Origin: Gracilimonas sp964505215
GTDB lineage: Bacteria > Bacteroidota > Rhodothermia > Balneolales > Balneolaceae
Length of the DNA: 64,000 bases
Reading direction: 5' to 3'
Assembly: GCA_964505215.1 (NCBI GenBank)
Contig: CAZDGU010000011.1
Location: forward strand, 1 to 64,000
Part shown: positions 1 to 8,700 of the stretch, piece after piece
Layout of the letters: every line of letters starts with the position of its first letter
How positions within the stretch are numbered: position 1 is the first letter of the stretch
The notes under the pieces: model-generated
The model's input: only the letters and a program-made list of their open reading frames with translations
Told to the model about the DNA's origin: nothing
Database searches by the model: none
Position numbers and translations under genes: made by a program

Positions 1-546
1 ACATTCCCCCATGAAAAATAAATCAAAGAACAACAAAGGGTTTTGCAAAGCCTTCATTTACTTAAAGAGATAGTTGTCAACGCTTTGTTACAGCCCGTTA
101 CAGATATTTACAATAATTTACAAAATCAGTTGCTCTGTGCTCTCCAAAAGTACAGGCCTAATTGAAAAGTTGACTGCAATCAGAAATTTATTTCAGGATT
201 ATTTCGATGAATTTTTGATTTTCAGCCTTCAGCTATCAGCTCGCTTTAATTTTGATAAAACTGAAAGCTGAAGCCTGATAGCTGATAGCTTCTAAGTATG
301 AAACCTGCCCACTTCTTATCCCGCATTAAAAATCATTTTTTTCTAATGTATGTAGTACTTTAGGCATTAGTTTTAAGGTCGGAAATCAATCATACCTCAA
401 AAAAGCGGATATTTGATGTTCGTTTAGTGAAATGGTCTTAAAACTAAGTTTCACTACTCACCATTTCCCGATCACCAATCACCAATAAAACCTTCCTCCT
501 GACAAAACGTCCGTCAATACGTCAGTTTTAATACGGCTTCTCATAG
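1..546. other. Intergenic region upstream of hsp20
   Basis: No convincing gene is present. The stretch is AT-rich. Positions 222-292 carry repeated GCTATCAGC / GCTGATAGC words that can pair with each other. Positions 447-490 carry short 'tcaccaatcaccaat' words. Both are typical low-complexity intergenic repeats. The last 50 bases (about 500-530) contain repeated ACGTC/GTCA words ending in gtcag, upstream of the sigma-54-like promoter, and could be an activator site (inference). Confidence 0.5.
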
Positions 547-564
547 TTGGCATTGCTATTGCAT
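547..564 (+). promoter_or_regulatory. Sigma-54-like -24/-12 promoter of hsp20-dnaK
   Basis: The sequence TTGGCATTGCTATTGCAT has the invariant GG and GC dinucleotides with exactly ten bases between them. It differs from the textbook TGGCAC-N5-TTGCA only at the C of GGCAC. The predicted transcription start is near 574, about 25 bases before the hsp20 ATG at 599. ACGTC/GTCA words about 20-45 bases upstream could bind an enhancer-binding protein (inference). No sigma-54 gene lies in this window to support the link. Confidence 0.55.
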
Positions 565-598
565 AGATGAAGGTGAACTCAAACAAACCATCACGGAT

Positions 599-1033
599 AT
601 GGGAGATTTTACTGAATTTGGTATTGGGATTGAGCGCCATCTTTCCAAGCTGGGACAAGATATACAGCAGTTTGTAGAGAAAGTGGTGCCGCTGGCAAAT
701 GAAGACAAAGATTTTGCCCCCGATTGCGACATCGTTGAAAGTGAAGACGAATTTAAAATTCTGTTAGATCTTCCGGGATTGTCAAAAAAAGAAATTGGCA
801 TTTCACTTAAAAACAATGTGTTAACGGTGAAAGGTGAACGAGAAATTGAAGCCGGTGATGGCGAAGAGTTTAAGCGGCAGGAACGCCGGCGCGGTGCATT
901 CTCGCGCGCGTTTGCGATTCCTCAAAACGTAAATACGGCCGAAGTGTCGGCCACGTTCAGAAATGGCGTATTAACCGTTGCTATGCCCAAATCGGAGGCA
1001 TTAAAGGATTCGCAGTCCATTCCGGTTAAGTGA
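599..1033 (+). CDS. Hsp20 / alpha-crystallin small heat-shock protein
   Basis: This is an ATP-independent holdase chaperone that binds unfolding proteins in the cytoplasm and hands them to DnaK. The 144-residue length is normal for the family. The alpha-crystallin domain covers about residues 42-135, with the typical LDLPG segment followed by GISLKNNVLTVKGER and the GVLTV strand near the C-terminus. The last residues, SIPVK, form the I-x-V type motif used in oligomer assembly. dnaK starts 52 bases downstream on the same strand, so the two probably share the upstream sigma-54-like promoter. The start at 599 is the first ATG, and the Shine-Dalgarno sequence is weak, as is common in this phylum. 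Confidence 0.95.
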   Translation: MGDFTEFGIGIERHLSKLGQDIQQFVEKVVPLANEDKDFAPDCDIVESEDEFKILLDLPGLSKKEIGISLKNNVLTVKGEREIEAGDGEEFKRQERRRGAFSRAFAIPQNVNTAEVSATFRNGVLTVAMPKSEALKDSQSIPVK

Positions 1034-1085
1034 AAAATCAACAAAGAATATTAAAACGAACAATTAAAAACTCAGAGTTAGACCA

Positions 1086-3026
1086 ATGGGAAAAATCATA
1101 GGAATTGACTTAGGAACTACCAACTCTTGCGTTTCTGTAATGGAAGGAAACGAGCCGGTGGTAATCCAGAATAGCGAGGGTGGGCGGACTACTCCTTCTG
1201 TTGTGGCTTTCACTAAAGATGGTGAACGACTGGTGGGTGCACCTGCAAAACGTCAGGCTATCACGAATCCGGAAAAAACCGTGGCTTCCGTAAAACGCTT
1301 TATGGGGCGCATGTTTGATGAAGTTAAAGACGAAACCGAACAAGTTTCTTATACTGTAGCCAAAGGCGACGATGGCACAGCACGCGTTCAGATTGAAGAT
1401 CGCAAATATGCACCGCAGGAAATTTCGGCCATGGTGCTTCAGAAAATGAAGCAAACCGCAGAAGAATATTTGGGCGAAAAAGTAACAGAAGCTGTAATTA
1501 CGGTTCCTGCTTACTTTAACGATGCACAGCGTAAAGCTACCCAGGAAGCCGGAAAAATTGCCGGACTGGAAGTAAAGCGAATTATTAACGAACCCACGGC
1601 TGCATCACTTGCGTACGGATTAGACAAAAAAGATGACGACCAAACCATTGTGGTATATGACTTAGGTGGCGGTACCTTTGATGTGTCTATCCTGGAGCTG
1701 GGTGACGGCGTATTTGAAGTGAAATCAACTCATGGTGATACGCACCTTGGTGGAGATGATTTTGATCAGCGTATTATTAACTTCTTAGCTGATGAATTTA
1801 AGAAAGATGAAGGCATTGACCTTCGCAAAGATCCAATGGCAATGCAGCGTTTGAAAGATGCGGCAGAAAAAGCCAAGATTGAGCTGTCAAGTTCACAAAA
1901 AACAAACATAAACCTGCCATTTGTTACGGCTACCGAATCGGGACCTAAGCACCTGAATATTGACTTAAGCCGTTCTAAATTTGAGCAGCTGGTAGATGAT
2001 TTAGTGAAGCGCTCCATCACCCCTTGCCAAAAAGCACTGGATGATGCCGGTTTTACAAATTCCGATATCGATCAGGTTATTTTAGTGGGTGGCTCAACCC
2101 GTATTCCAAAAATTCAGGAAGAAGTAAAAGCTTTCTTTGGCAAAGACCCAAGTAAAGGCGTGAATCCTGATGAAGTGGTAGCGGTAGGAGCAGCCATTCA
2201 GGGCGGCGTACTTTCCGGTGATGTGGAAGATGTAGTGCTGCTGGATGTAACTCCGCTTACGCTGGGTATTGAAACCATGGGTGGCGTTATGACTCCGCTG
2301 ATTGAGGCAAACAGTACTATCCCAACCAGTAAATCTCAGGTGTTTTCAACCGCTGCCGATAACCAAAGCAGTGTAGAAATTCATGTTCTGCAGGGTGAGC
2401 GCGCCAAAGCACAGGATAACCGAACGCTTGGACGTTTTCACTTAGATGGAATTCCTCCTGCACCGCGTGGTGTGCCACAAATTGAGGTTACTTTTGATAT
2501 GGATGCCAACGGTGTGCTAAACATTAAGGCCCAAGATAAGGGAACCGGCAAAGAGCAAAGTATTCGAATTGAGTCTTCTTCAGGATTATCTGATGAGGAA
2601 ATCGAAAAAATGAAGAAAGCAGCTGAAGAGCATGCCGAAGAAGATAAAAAAATAAAAGAGCGCATTGAGAAGCTGAATCAAGCAGACAGCTTAATCTTCT
2701 CAACCAAAAAGCAGCTTGATGAATACAGCGATAAAATCTCTGATGAGAATAAGAAAACCATCGAAGAAGCTGTTGAAAATCTTGAAAAGGCACATAAAGA
2801 AGAAAAAATCGACGAGCTGGATGCGGCCATTGAAGCCGTAAACAAAGCTTGGTCGGGAGCTTCTGAAGAAATCTACAAGGCTACGCAGGAAGAAGCGGCA
2901 GCCGGTGGTGCTGAAGGCGCCGCAGGAGCAGGCGAACAGCAAGCCACTTCGGATGACGCAGACAGCGGCGACGATGCCGTTGATGCCGACTACGAAGTAG
3001 TGGAAGACGAAGAAGACGATAAGTAA
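1086..3026 (+). CDS. dnaK: Molecular chaperone DnaK (Hsp70)
   Basis: This is the ATP-dependent Hsp70 chaperone for folding and disaggregation, working with DnaJ and GrpE (neither is in the window). The 646 residues match the usual 600-650. The N-terminal nucleotide-binding domain opens with GIDLGTTNSCV and contains AVITVPAYFND, the DLGGGTFDVSIL phosphate loop and ILVGGSTRIP. The substrate-binding domain starts after the conserved linker near VVLLDVTPLTLG, at about residue 385. The helical lid is followed by a flexible acidic tail ending in the usual EVVEDEEDDK-type sequence. It lies directly behind hsp20 and ends at a strong terminator, so the pair reads as a stress bicistron. Placing dnaK behind a small heat-shock gene rather than with grpE/dnaJ is less usual. 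Confidence 0.99.
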   Translation: MGKIIGIDLGTTNSCVSVMEGNEPVVIQNSEGGRTTPSVVAFTKDGERLVGAPAKRQAITNPEKTVASVKRFMGRMFDEVKDETEQVSYTVAKGDDGTARVQIEDRKYAPQEISAMVLQKMKQTAEEYLGEKVTEAVITVPAYFNDAQRKATQEAGKIAGLEVKRIINEPTAASLAYGLDKKDDDQTIVVYDLGGGTFDVSILELGDGVFEVKSTHGDTHLGGDDFDQRIINFLADEFKKDEGIDLRKDPMAMQRLKDAAEKAKIELSSSQKTNINLPFVTATESGPKHLNIDLSRSKFEQLVDDLVKRSITPCQKALDDAGFTNSDIDQVILVGGSTRIPKIQEEVKAFFGKDPSKGVNPDEVVAVGAAIQGGVLSGDVEDVVLLDVTPLTLGIETMGGVMTPLIEANSTIPTSKSQVFSTAADNQSSVEIHVLQGERAKAQDNRTLGRFHLDGIPPAPRGVPQIEVTFDMDANGVLNIKAQDKGTGKEQSIRIESSSGLSDEEIEKMKKAAEEHAEEDKKIKERIEKLNQADSLIFSTKKQLDEYSDKISDENKKTIEEAVENLEKAHKEEKIDELDAAIEAVNKAWSGASEEIYKATQEEAAAGGAEGAAGAGEQQATSDDADSGDDAVDADYEVVEDEEDDK

Positions 3027-3056
3027 GCTGAGCTTTCACTTACTGCTAATAAAATT

Positions 3057-3094
3057 AAAATCCCGCTTTGGTTCGCCAAAGCGGGATTTTTTTA
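3057..3094 (+). terminator. Rho-independent terminator after dnaK
   Basis: A perfect hairpin (AATCCCGCTTTGG, loop ttcg, CCAAAGCGGGATT) is followed by a run of seven T. It sits 30 bases after the dnaK stop codon. Confidence 0.95.
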
Positions 3095-3171
3095 TTTGGG
3101 GAAATAGTGACTTATAGAATCAAACACAGATTTTGTTTTGATCAGAATTTTGCCTGAAGCCACTCTATACC

Positions 3172-3260
3172 CGTCCGACCGCTTCAGGAAAATGCTTGAT
3201 TAGGAACAAAATGCCCCAGCGGTCTGTCGGTTGGAAAAAAGGATGCACTTTCTGATGCCA
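3172..3260 (+). repeat. Interspersed repeat family B, partial copy
   Basis: The copy starts with the inverted-repeat hairpin CGTCCGACCGCT ... AGCGGTCTG and loses similarity after the 'tctgatgcca' segment. It matches the first half of the copies at 3433-3598, 12745-12904 and 16453-16608. No coding sense is apparent. Confidence 0.7.
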
Positions 3261-3273
3261 AGCTAATCTATTT

Positions 3274-3408
3274 CTCGTCCCCAACCTCCGGTTGGGGATG
3301 CCTGCCTGAACCTCCGGTTCAAAATTGTAAAAGATGGAAGGTAGCTGGAATTAACTTTGTGGAACCGGAGGTTCAGGCAGGCATTACGGACGGGAGATTC
3401 GTAACGAG
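3274..3408. repeat. REPIN-like repeat family A, full copy
   Basis: The order is CTCGT, then a hairpin CCCCAACC-tcc-GGTTGGGG, a GCCTGCC link, a second hairpin TGAACC-tcc-GGTTCA, and a roughly 45-base spacer. The same parts follow in inverted order (GAACC-gga-GGTTC, AGGCAGGC, a TTACG...CGTAA hairpin, ACGAG). The whole element is an inverted repeat built from double hairpins, the design of REPIN/BIME elements. Confidence 0.7.
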
Positions 3409-3432
3409 GATGGTAAATTCAAGCTCAATCAT

Positions 3433-3598
3433 CGTCTGACCGCTTTGGAAAAGTACCTGATTAGGAATAAAATACCTCAGCGGTCTGCCGATTGAACATG
3501 GAATGTCATTCCGATGCCAGGGCAAACTTTTTCATACCAAATCCTGAAAGGGATAAACACCAATAACTGCGGGTGTAGCCTGCGGAACCCGTAGTTTA
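3433..3598 (+). repeat. Interspersed repeat family B, full copy
   Basis: The element is about 165 bp. It begins with an imperfect inverted repeat (GTCTGACCGCT ... AGCGGTCTGCC) around a roughly 30-base AT-rich loop, then 'ttccgatgcc'. A short hairpin atcc-tgaaa-gggat follows, and the copy ends with ACTGCGGGT ... ACCCGTAGT, which can also fold. Near-matching copies on the opposite strand lie at 12745-12904 and 16453-16608. Confidence 0.75.
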
Positions 3599-3659
3599 AA
3601 AAAGCTCCATCTGCCACAAGGAGAGGTTTAACGAATTGCCCGGGCAGGTGCAGATATGT

Positions 3660-5198
3660 TTACACTTGCTCTCCGTGTACCAAGTTCAGTTTTTCATTTA
3701 AGCCATAGAGAAACCTGCGGCTGTCTTCAGGATCTTTTTTTCTTACAACTAACGGTACTTTTCGGGGGTAAGCCGCCCGGAACTTAGTATTCAGCGATTT
3801 GTAGGTATCATTCCGAAGCTTGCGGCGATAATCATAATTTTCAATTTCCGGCCAAATGATTTGCTCCAGTTCATTAGTCTCCAGAAAGCCGCTGTTTTCA
3901 AAAAGTGTAGTTAACAGCTTGATTTCAAATGCATTCAGCTCCAGTGTTGAGGCGAGCTTTTGAAGACTCAGGTTTTCGTCATCCGACTGGTTTTGAAGGG
4001 AATTCTTATTGTACCAAAAAGCAATTCCTAACGCAGAAATAAATAACAGGGCTCCTCCAATGTACCAATAAGAAAAACCGGCAGATTGCATCTGTATTTG
4101 GGCAAGTAATGTATCTTCCGGGATAGTTTTTATTTGAACAGGCAGCTGCTTAGTATTTGTGAGCAGTTTCACCCCAACCAATACCACTTCATCTTTTTTA
4201 TTATTGAAGAAATAATTTGAGATCAAAAATTCTTTACCGTCACCGAGTGGCAGTTCAATTAAGTCAAAATCTTTGTGGTTGTTTAAAGAAAAAGGCTTCA
4301 CAAAAAATATTTCGGAAGACGTTTCGTGTTTATAAAAAGGGATATACCAGAGGTTGCTGCTTTTGCTATAAAATGAAGTGGAAACCGAGTTCGTTCGGCC
4401 AAATTGTCTCAATTGGATGGGGCTGAAAAATGACCCTGAATTTTCACTAATCTGACCTACTCTTTTCCATTTTGCATGGGGGAAGGAGTATTTCCATACA
4501 CCGGAATCAGTTACTCTTTTTGCATGCTTGTCATCGGTGCGGTTGTCTTTAATTTTTCTACCCCCGTAGATATATAGCTCTGAAGTTTCTTTGTAAAATA
4601 TACCGGTATGCGGGGCTAAACTTGGAGCCGGCGGAGCTTCTAAAGCAGTACTGACTACCGACCATTCATTAATTTCAGTATTAAAATGAGTGATGTAATT
4701 TTTGTATTTCCAGAATCCATAGCCGCCAAATGCGTGCAACTCTCCCTCATAGAAAAACGGAAAATGTCCAAACTGATTCTTATGCGGGAAAGAACGGTCT
4801 ATGCGACGAATGGAAAAATCGTCCGGTATAATTTCATAAACGGTTCCTATCCCATCTGACCATAAAAGAAATGTATTATCGGTGTGATTGTAGGCAAATC
4901 CCAGCTTACGTATAGGCTCGGGGAGGGATGAATATTCGGCCAATGCCTTCCATCGGGCCGTAGTTAAATTATAACTCCACAAGCTGTTTTCGAGCAGTAC
5001 ATATACCACTTGTTTAGCCGTGTCTAAATCGGCATAAATAGGATTACCGGACTGAAGGTGAGGCTGCGGTAATGTTGAACCCTGAGAATCAGATAATTGC
5101 CTGCCAAATATCTGAACCTGAACCAAAAATAAAAGCATGAAAATTCCTAAAAAAGAGGCATACAAGCTTTTAAACAAGGAAGTTCTGAACCGGTTCAT
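3660..5198 (-). CDS. Membrane-anchored kelch-like sensor with cytoplasmic winged-helix DNA-binding domain
   Basis: The 512-residue protein has an N-terminal membrane segment at about residues 8-32. A long extracytoplasmic region (about 45-370) follows, with repeated kelch-like blades (for example FGGYGFWKY and IYGGRKI, each followed by a W-containing strand). A second membrane helix lies at about 378-396. The C-terminal 105 residues resemble the winged-helix end of Bacteroidota response-regulator-like proteins (LNAFEIKLLTTLF, then a basic recognition region YDYRRKLRNDTYKSLNTKFR). I infer a one-component transmembrane regulator that senses a periplasmic signal and binds DNA directly. It lacks kinase and receiver domains. 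It is divergent from a small membrane protein. The target genes are unknown. The fold assignment is by eye. Confidence 0.65.
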   Translation of the reverse strand: MNRFRTSLFKSLYASFLGIFMLLFLVQVQIFGRQLSDSQGSTLPQPHLQSGNPIYADLDTAKQVVYVLLENSLWSYNLTTARWKALAEYSSLPEPIRKLGFAYNHTDNTFLLWSDGIGTVYEIIPDDFSIRRIDRSFPHKNQFGHFPFFYEGELHAFGGYGFWKYKNYITHFNTEINEWSVVSTALEAPPAPSLAPHTGIFYKETSELYIYGGRKIKDNRTDDKHAKRVTDSGVWKYSFPHAKWKRVGQISENSGSFFSPIQLRQFGRTNSVSTSFYSKSSNLWYIPFYKHETSSEIFFVKPFSLNNHKDFDLIELPLGDGKEFLISNYFFNNKKDEVVLVGVKLLTNTKQLPVQIKTIPEDTLLAQIQMQSAGFSYWYIGGALLFISALGIAFWYNKNSLQNQSDDENLSLQKLASTLELNAFEIKLLTTLFENSGFLETNELEQIIWPEIENYDYRRKLRNDTYKSLNTKFRAAYPRKVPLVVRKKDPEDSRRFLYGLNEKLNLVHGEQV

Positions 5199-5397
5199 AG
5201 AAAATTATTAAATAATAATTATAAGCCTTAAGATCAGAAAAATTAAGTTTTAAGCAAAGCTTTTAAAAGTAAAACCCAGCAGTAAGAATATTAAGTTCAT
5301 TGACAAAAATAGACAGCTCTTAAAAGCTTCTTTACAAGCCGGATGTTTAGCGAGCATAGTTATTGCAATTATTTCAACCAAGCAAAGCGGAGAAGAA

Positions 5398-5631
5398 TTG
5401 CAGGTAATAGAACTGGCAGCATTTTGGCTGCTTGTTATTTCCATATTGCTGTCCGTTTGCACTCATTTTTGGGTTGGGCTAAACTATTTTTCTAAAAAGA
5501 AGAGAAGTAGGATGGTGGGTACAAAACAGAGGAGTCATTTTTATTACTCCTCAGCTTGGGTTTTCGGGGTATTTCAATTTTTATTTTTGACGATGGGGTT
5601 GGGCATTATCTCATTTAGGGTGCTTTTTTAA
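5398..5631 (+). CDS. Small membrane protein of unknown function
   Basis: The product is a 77-residue hydrophobic protein if translation starts at TTG 5398. Two membrane helices are visible (AAFWLLVISILLSVCTHFW and VFGVFQFLFLTMGLGIISF). The same frame is open back to 5254 and encodes a further membrane-like segment (LQAGCLASIVIAIISTK) that looks genuinely coding. However, no ATG, GTG or TTG lies between the stop at 5251 and 5398. Either the real start is a rare codon (ATT at 5290 or 5299) or the start was damaged. The gene is divergent from the kelch-type regulator and could be its target (inference). No known family is recognised. Confidence 0.5.
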   Translation: MQVIELAAFWLLVISILLSVCTHFWVGLNYFSKKKRSRMVGTKQRSHFYYSSAWVFGVFQFLFLTMGLGIISFRVLF

Positions 5632-5636
5632 GCAAA

Positions 5637-5681
5637 CAAAAAAAGCCGGCAAGCGATTTAGGGCTCTTGCTTGGCTTTTTT
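5637..5681 (+). terminator. Terminator after the small membrane protein
   Basis: An imperfect hairpin (AAAAAGCCGGCAAGC ... GCTTGGCTTTTTT) starts just after the stop codon at 5631 and ends in six T. The A-run on the 5' side could also let it work on the minus strand. Confidence 0.6.
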
Positions 5682-5730
5682 GGAACCGGAGGTTCCGGCA
5701 GGCATTGCGAACGGGACGTTTGCAATGAGG
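5682..5730. repeat. REPIN-like repeat family A, half copy
   Basis: Hairpin GGAACC-gga-GGTTCC, then GGCAGGCA, then a TTGCGAAC ... GTTTGCAA hairpin and TGAGG. This is one half of the element seen complete at 3274-3408. Confidence 0.65.
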
Positions 5731-5753
5731 GGAAAACTTTTTTGGGAAAGCAC

Positions 5754-5780
5754 AAATCCTGCACAAAAAGTGCAGGATTA
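5754..5780 (-). terminator. Hairpin terminator after the amidohydrolase gene
   Basis: A perfect ten-base stem, AATCCTGCAC-aaaaa-GTGCAGGATT, lies a few bases past the minus-strand gene end at 5787. The T-run is weak in the minus direction, so termination may be partial. Confidence 0.55.
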
Positions 5781-5786
5781 TTTTGT

Positions 5787-8700
5787 TTACTTCACTCCCG
5801 GGACATTTGCAGGTTCTGTATTTTGCCACCAAAATGTGGGCAGTTCCTTCTGCGTTGGGAATACTTCGTTCAGCGTTTCTGCCTCATACATATATCCGTT
5901 TTTCATCACGTACTCTAAATCCGCCGTATTACGGATGTTTTCTAACGGATCGGAATTCAGTATAAGTAAATCAGCCAGCTTTCCTTTTTCAATGGTTCCT
6001 AAATCGGTATCTAAGCCAATGGCCTCGGCTCCCTGCAGGGTGGCTACATTTAGTATATCGTGTTCAGAAATGCCACCGGTTTGCATGGCCCAAAGCTCCC
6101 AATGGTAACCTAAGCCCTGAAGCTGGCCATGGCTTCCCACGCCGGCCCGGCCTCCCGCTTCTACCAAATCTTTCACAAAAACAGCCAGTTCCGGAAATGC
6201 ATATTCCTCTTTCATAAACCAGCCTGCGCTACGGCGGCGCGTGTGGCTGTCCAGATTCTCGTGAGGCATAAAGCGCTGCAGCTTTGGCTCATCATGGGGA
6301 CGTTCTAGCGCGTAATAATAATTTTCTGCCCAGGGACCGCCATACGAAACCAGCAGCGTTGGCGTATATACCGTTCGCGAAAACGCCACCAAATCAATCA
6401 CATCTTTATACAGTGGAAAGACGGGGAATGAATGCTCGTGACCGGGATAGCCGTCAATAACCTGCGTCAGGTTTTCTTTGAAATTTAACGAACCTTCGGT
6501 AGTAGGCATCAGCTCCTGCTCTTTGGCAGCTTCAATAATCCACTGCCGCTGTTCACGATTTCCTGCGCCATACATCTTAATGGTTTTAGTATCGTAATAG
6601 CTGCTGTAGCGCTTCATAACGTCCCGGGCGTGATCCAGATTTTTAATCTGCTCACTGCTAAATACTCCGGGTCCGGTTGAGTACACGCGTGGTCCCAAAA
6701 GTTTGCCTGCTTTTACCAAATCCTGATAAGTCAGTACATCGGTGGTTGCAGTTTGCGGATCGCGAGTCGTAATCACTCCATAAGCCAGATTCGTTAAATA
6801 CGTCCAAAACTCGCCACGGTGCAGGTTTACGGGGTGACGGAAATGTGCGTGCGTATCCACAAATCCGGGAATGATGGTTTTACCGGATACGTCTTTAATT
6901 TCAGCAGCGGATGGAATCTCAAAGCTTCCCCGTACTCCCACTTCCTGAATGCGATTATTGGCAATCAGCACGTCAGCGTTTTTAATAATTTCATCCCCTT
7001 TCATGGTAATTACTTTAGCACCGCGAAGCACCAGCGTGCCTTTCGGAATATCCCGATCGGCCATCACGCTAATCCTGATTTCATGCGGCTTGTAGCCCTC
7101 ATCTTTTTCAGGCTTTTCTTTTTCTTCATCCGCTTTTTCGGAATCATCCTGCAACGTATCGGCAGCTGCTTCCGTTTCCTTCGCCAATTCTTTAGCCGCT
7201 TTCACACTATCTTTATGGGCTTTTGCCGCATCCAGATCATACAAAACATGTGCGTTTCCTATCGACCAATGCACGCGATTAGCATCCCAGCCCCAGGCCG
7301 GAAATTGTCCGCCAATATCAGTCAGCTTTTGGCTCGGGAATGAGCCGGATGACCCGCCTACCTGTATGCTCGGCCCATCGGCTCCAACTTGAGGCACGGT
7401 TACTACAAACAAATCTGTGTTCACTTGCGCCAGAGCCTGATCGCCTTCCGGAGCCATTCGAATCCAGGAAGCTCGTCCGCCACCGCTGCGCGTTACTTTA
7501 AGATGTTCTTTTTCATCGGTTCCATCCCAGCGAATAGAAACCAATCCGCTCCATCCCGACAGATAAATGCGATCAGAATTTTTCACAAAATGAGGATTTG
7601 AACGTCCGGAAGTGTATGCAATGAAGTTGTTTTTTCCGCCATCCGAATCAATCCAAATCAAATCGCTGGTTCCCTGAAATGCTGACCGCCGCGTTGCGTT
7701 TCTAAAATCCTGCGGCTGACCTTTTATCACTACAATGCGGCTTCCGTCATTATTCCAAACCGGCTCCTGAAATACGCCTTCCTCAGTATTCAGCTGCTTC
7801 AGCTTCTTGCCGTTCGGTTTTACCTTGTACAGCTTTCCCGTTTCCGGCGTCCACGTTACAAAAGCAATCCACTTTCCATCGGGCGACCATACCGGCTGCG
7901 CCTGCGTTTCATCCAAATTCACCAGCTTTTTGGGCGTTCCGTCAGGCAGCTTCATGGTATAAATTTCATTCAGTGCTGTAAACGCTATCTTTTTGCCATC
8001 CGGAGAAGGCACCGCATCACGAATTTGAGTGATTTCAAACTGGGGCGTATCCTCGATGGGATAATCAAAATCCAGCTCCGGCCCTAATTCAATAGAACCT
8101 TTCACGCGGAAGGGAATTTCGACAGCCTCGCCGCCTTCAATCGGTAATTTCCACATTTTTCCGCCGTACGAAGTAATCACATACTTATTATCCGGGGTGA
8201 AGGACATTCCGGGCAGTACGTCGCGCGTAGCCCGCGATTCCTGATCGTCGTGCTGAACGGGATAGGCCAGCCAGCTTTCATCCCCTGTTTTTAAATCTCG
8301 CTTCACCAAGCCGGTGTGCTCGTCATGGCGCGTTCCGTACACCAGCCACTTTCCATCACTTGATAAGGTTGGGCGGAATGAAGATCCGTACCGGTTCGAC
8401 TGCGCACTGATTTTACCTGTTTCTCTATCATAAGTTGCAATCTGATACTGCGGCAAAGAGGCGTTATAATCCCAGCTGCCCGATCGGCGCGAAAACCACA
8501 CGTAGCGCTCATCCGCGCCAAAAGCTCCTTCCATCATGCGCAAGTTTCTCGGCTCTTTCACCAGCGGAGCTCCCGAACCGCCTTCAATATGATACATCCA
8601 GATTTTGTGACTGCCCGGATCATTTTTAGAAGCAATGATATACTTGCCATCCGGCGTCCACTCCGGCGACTGATAGGCATTCTTTTTGCCCTTCGTCAGC

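Noticed and set aside
74..271. 65-codon frame at the window start
   Set aside because: It lies in repeat-rich AT DNA, has no family resemblance and no plausible ribosome-binding site.
5611..5832. 73-codon minus frame overlapping the amidohydrolase end
   Set aside because: It covers a terminator, a repeat and the gene end, and has no protein-like character.
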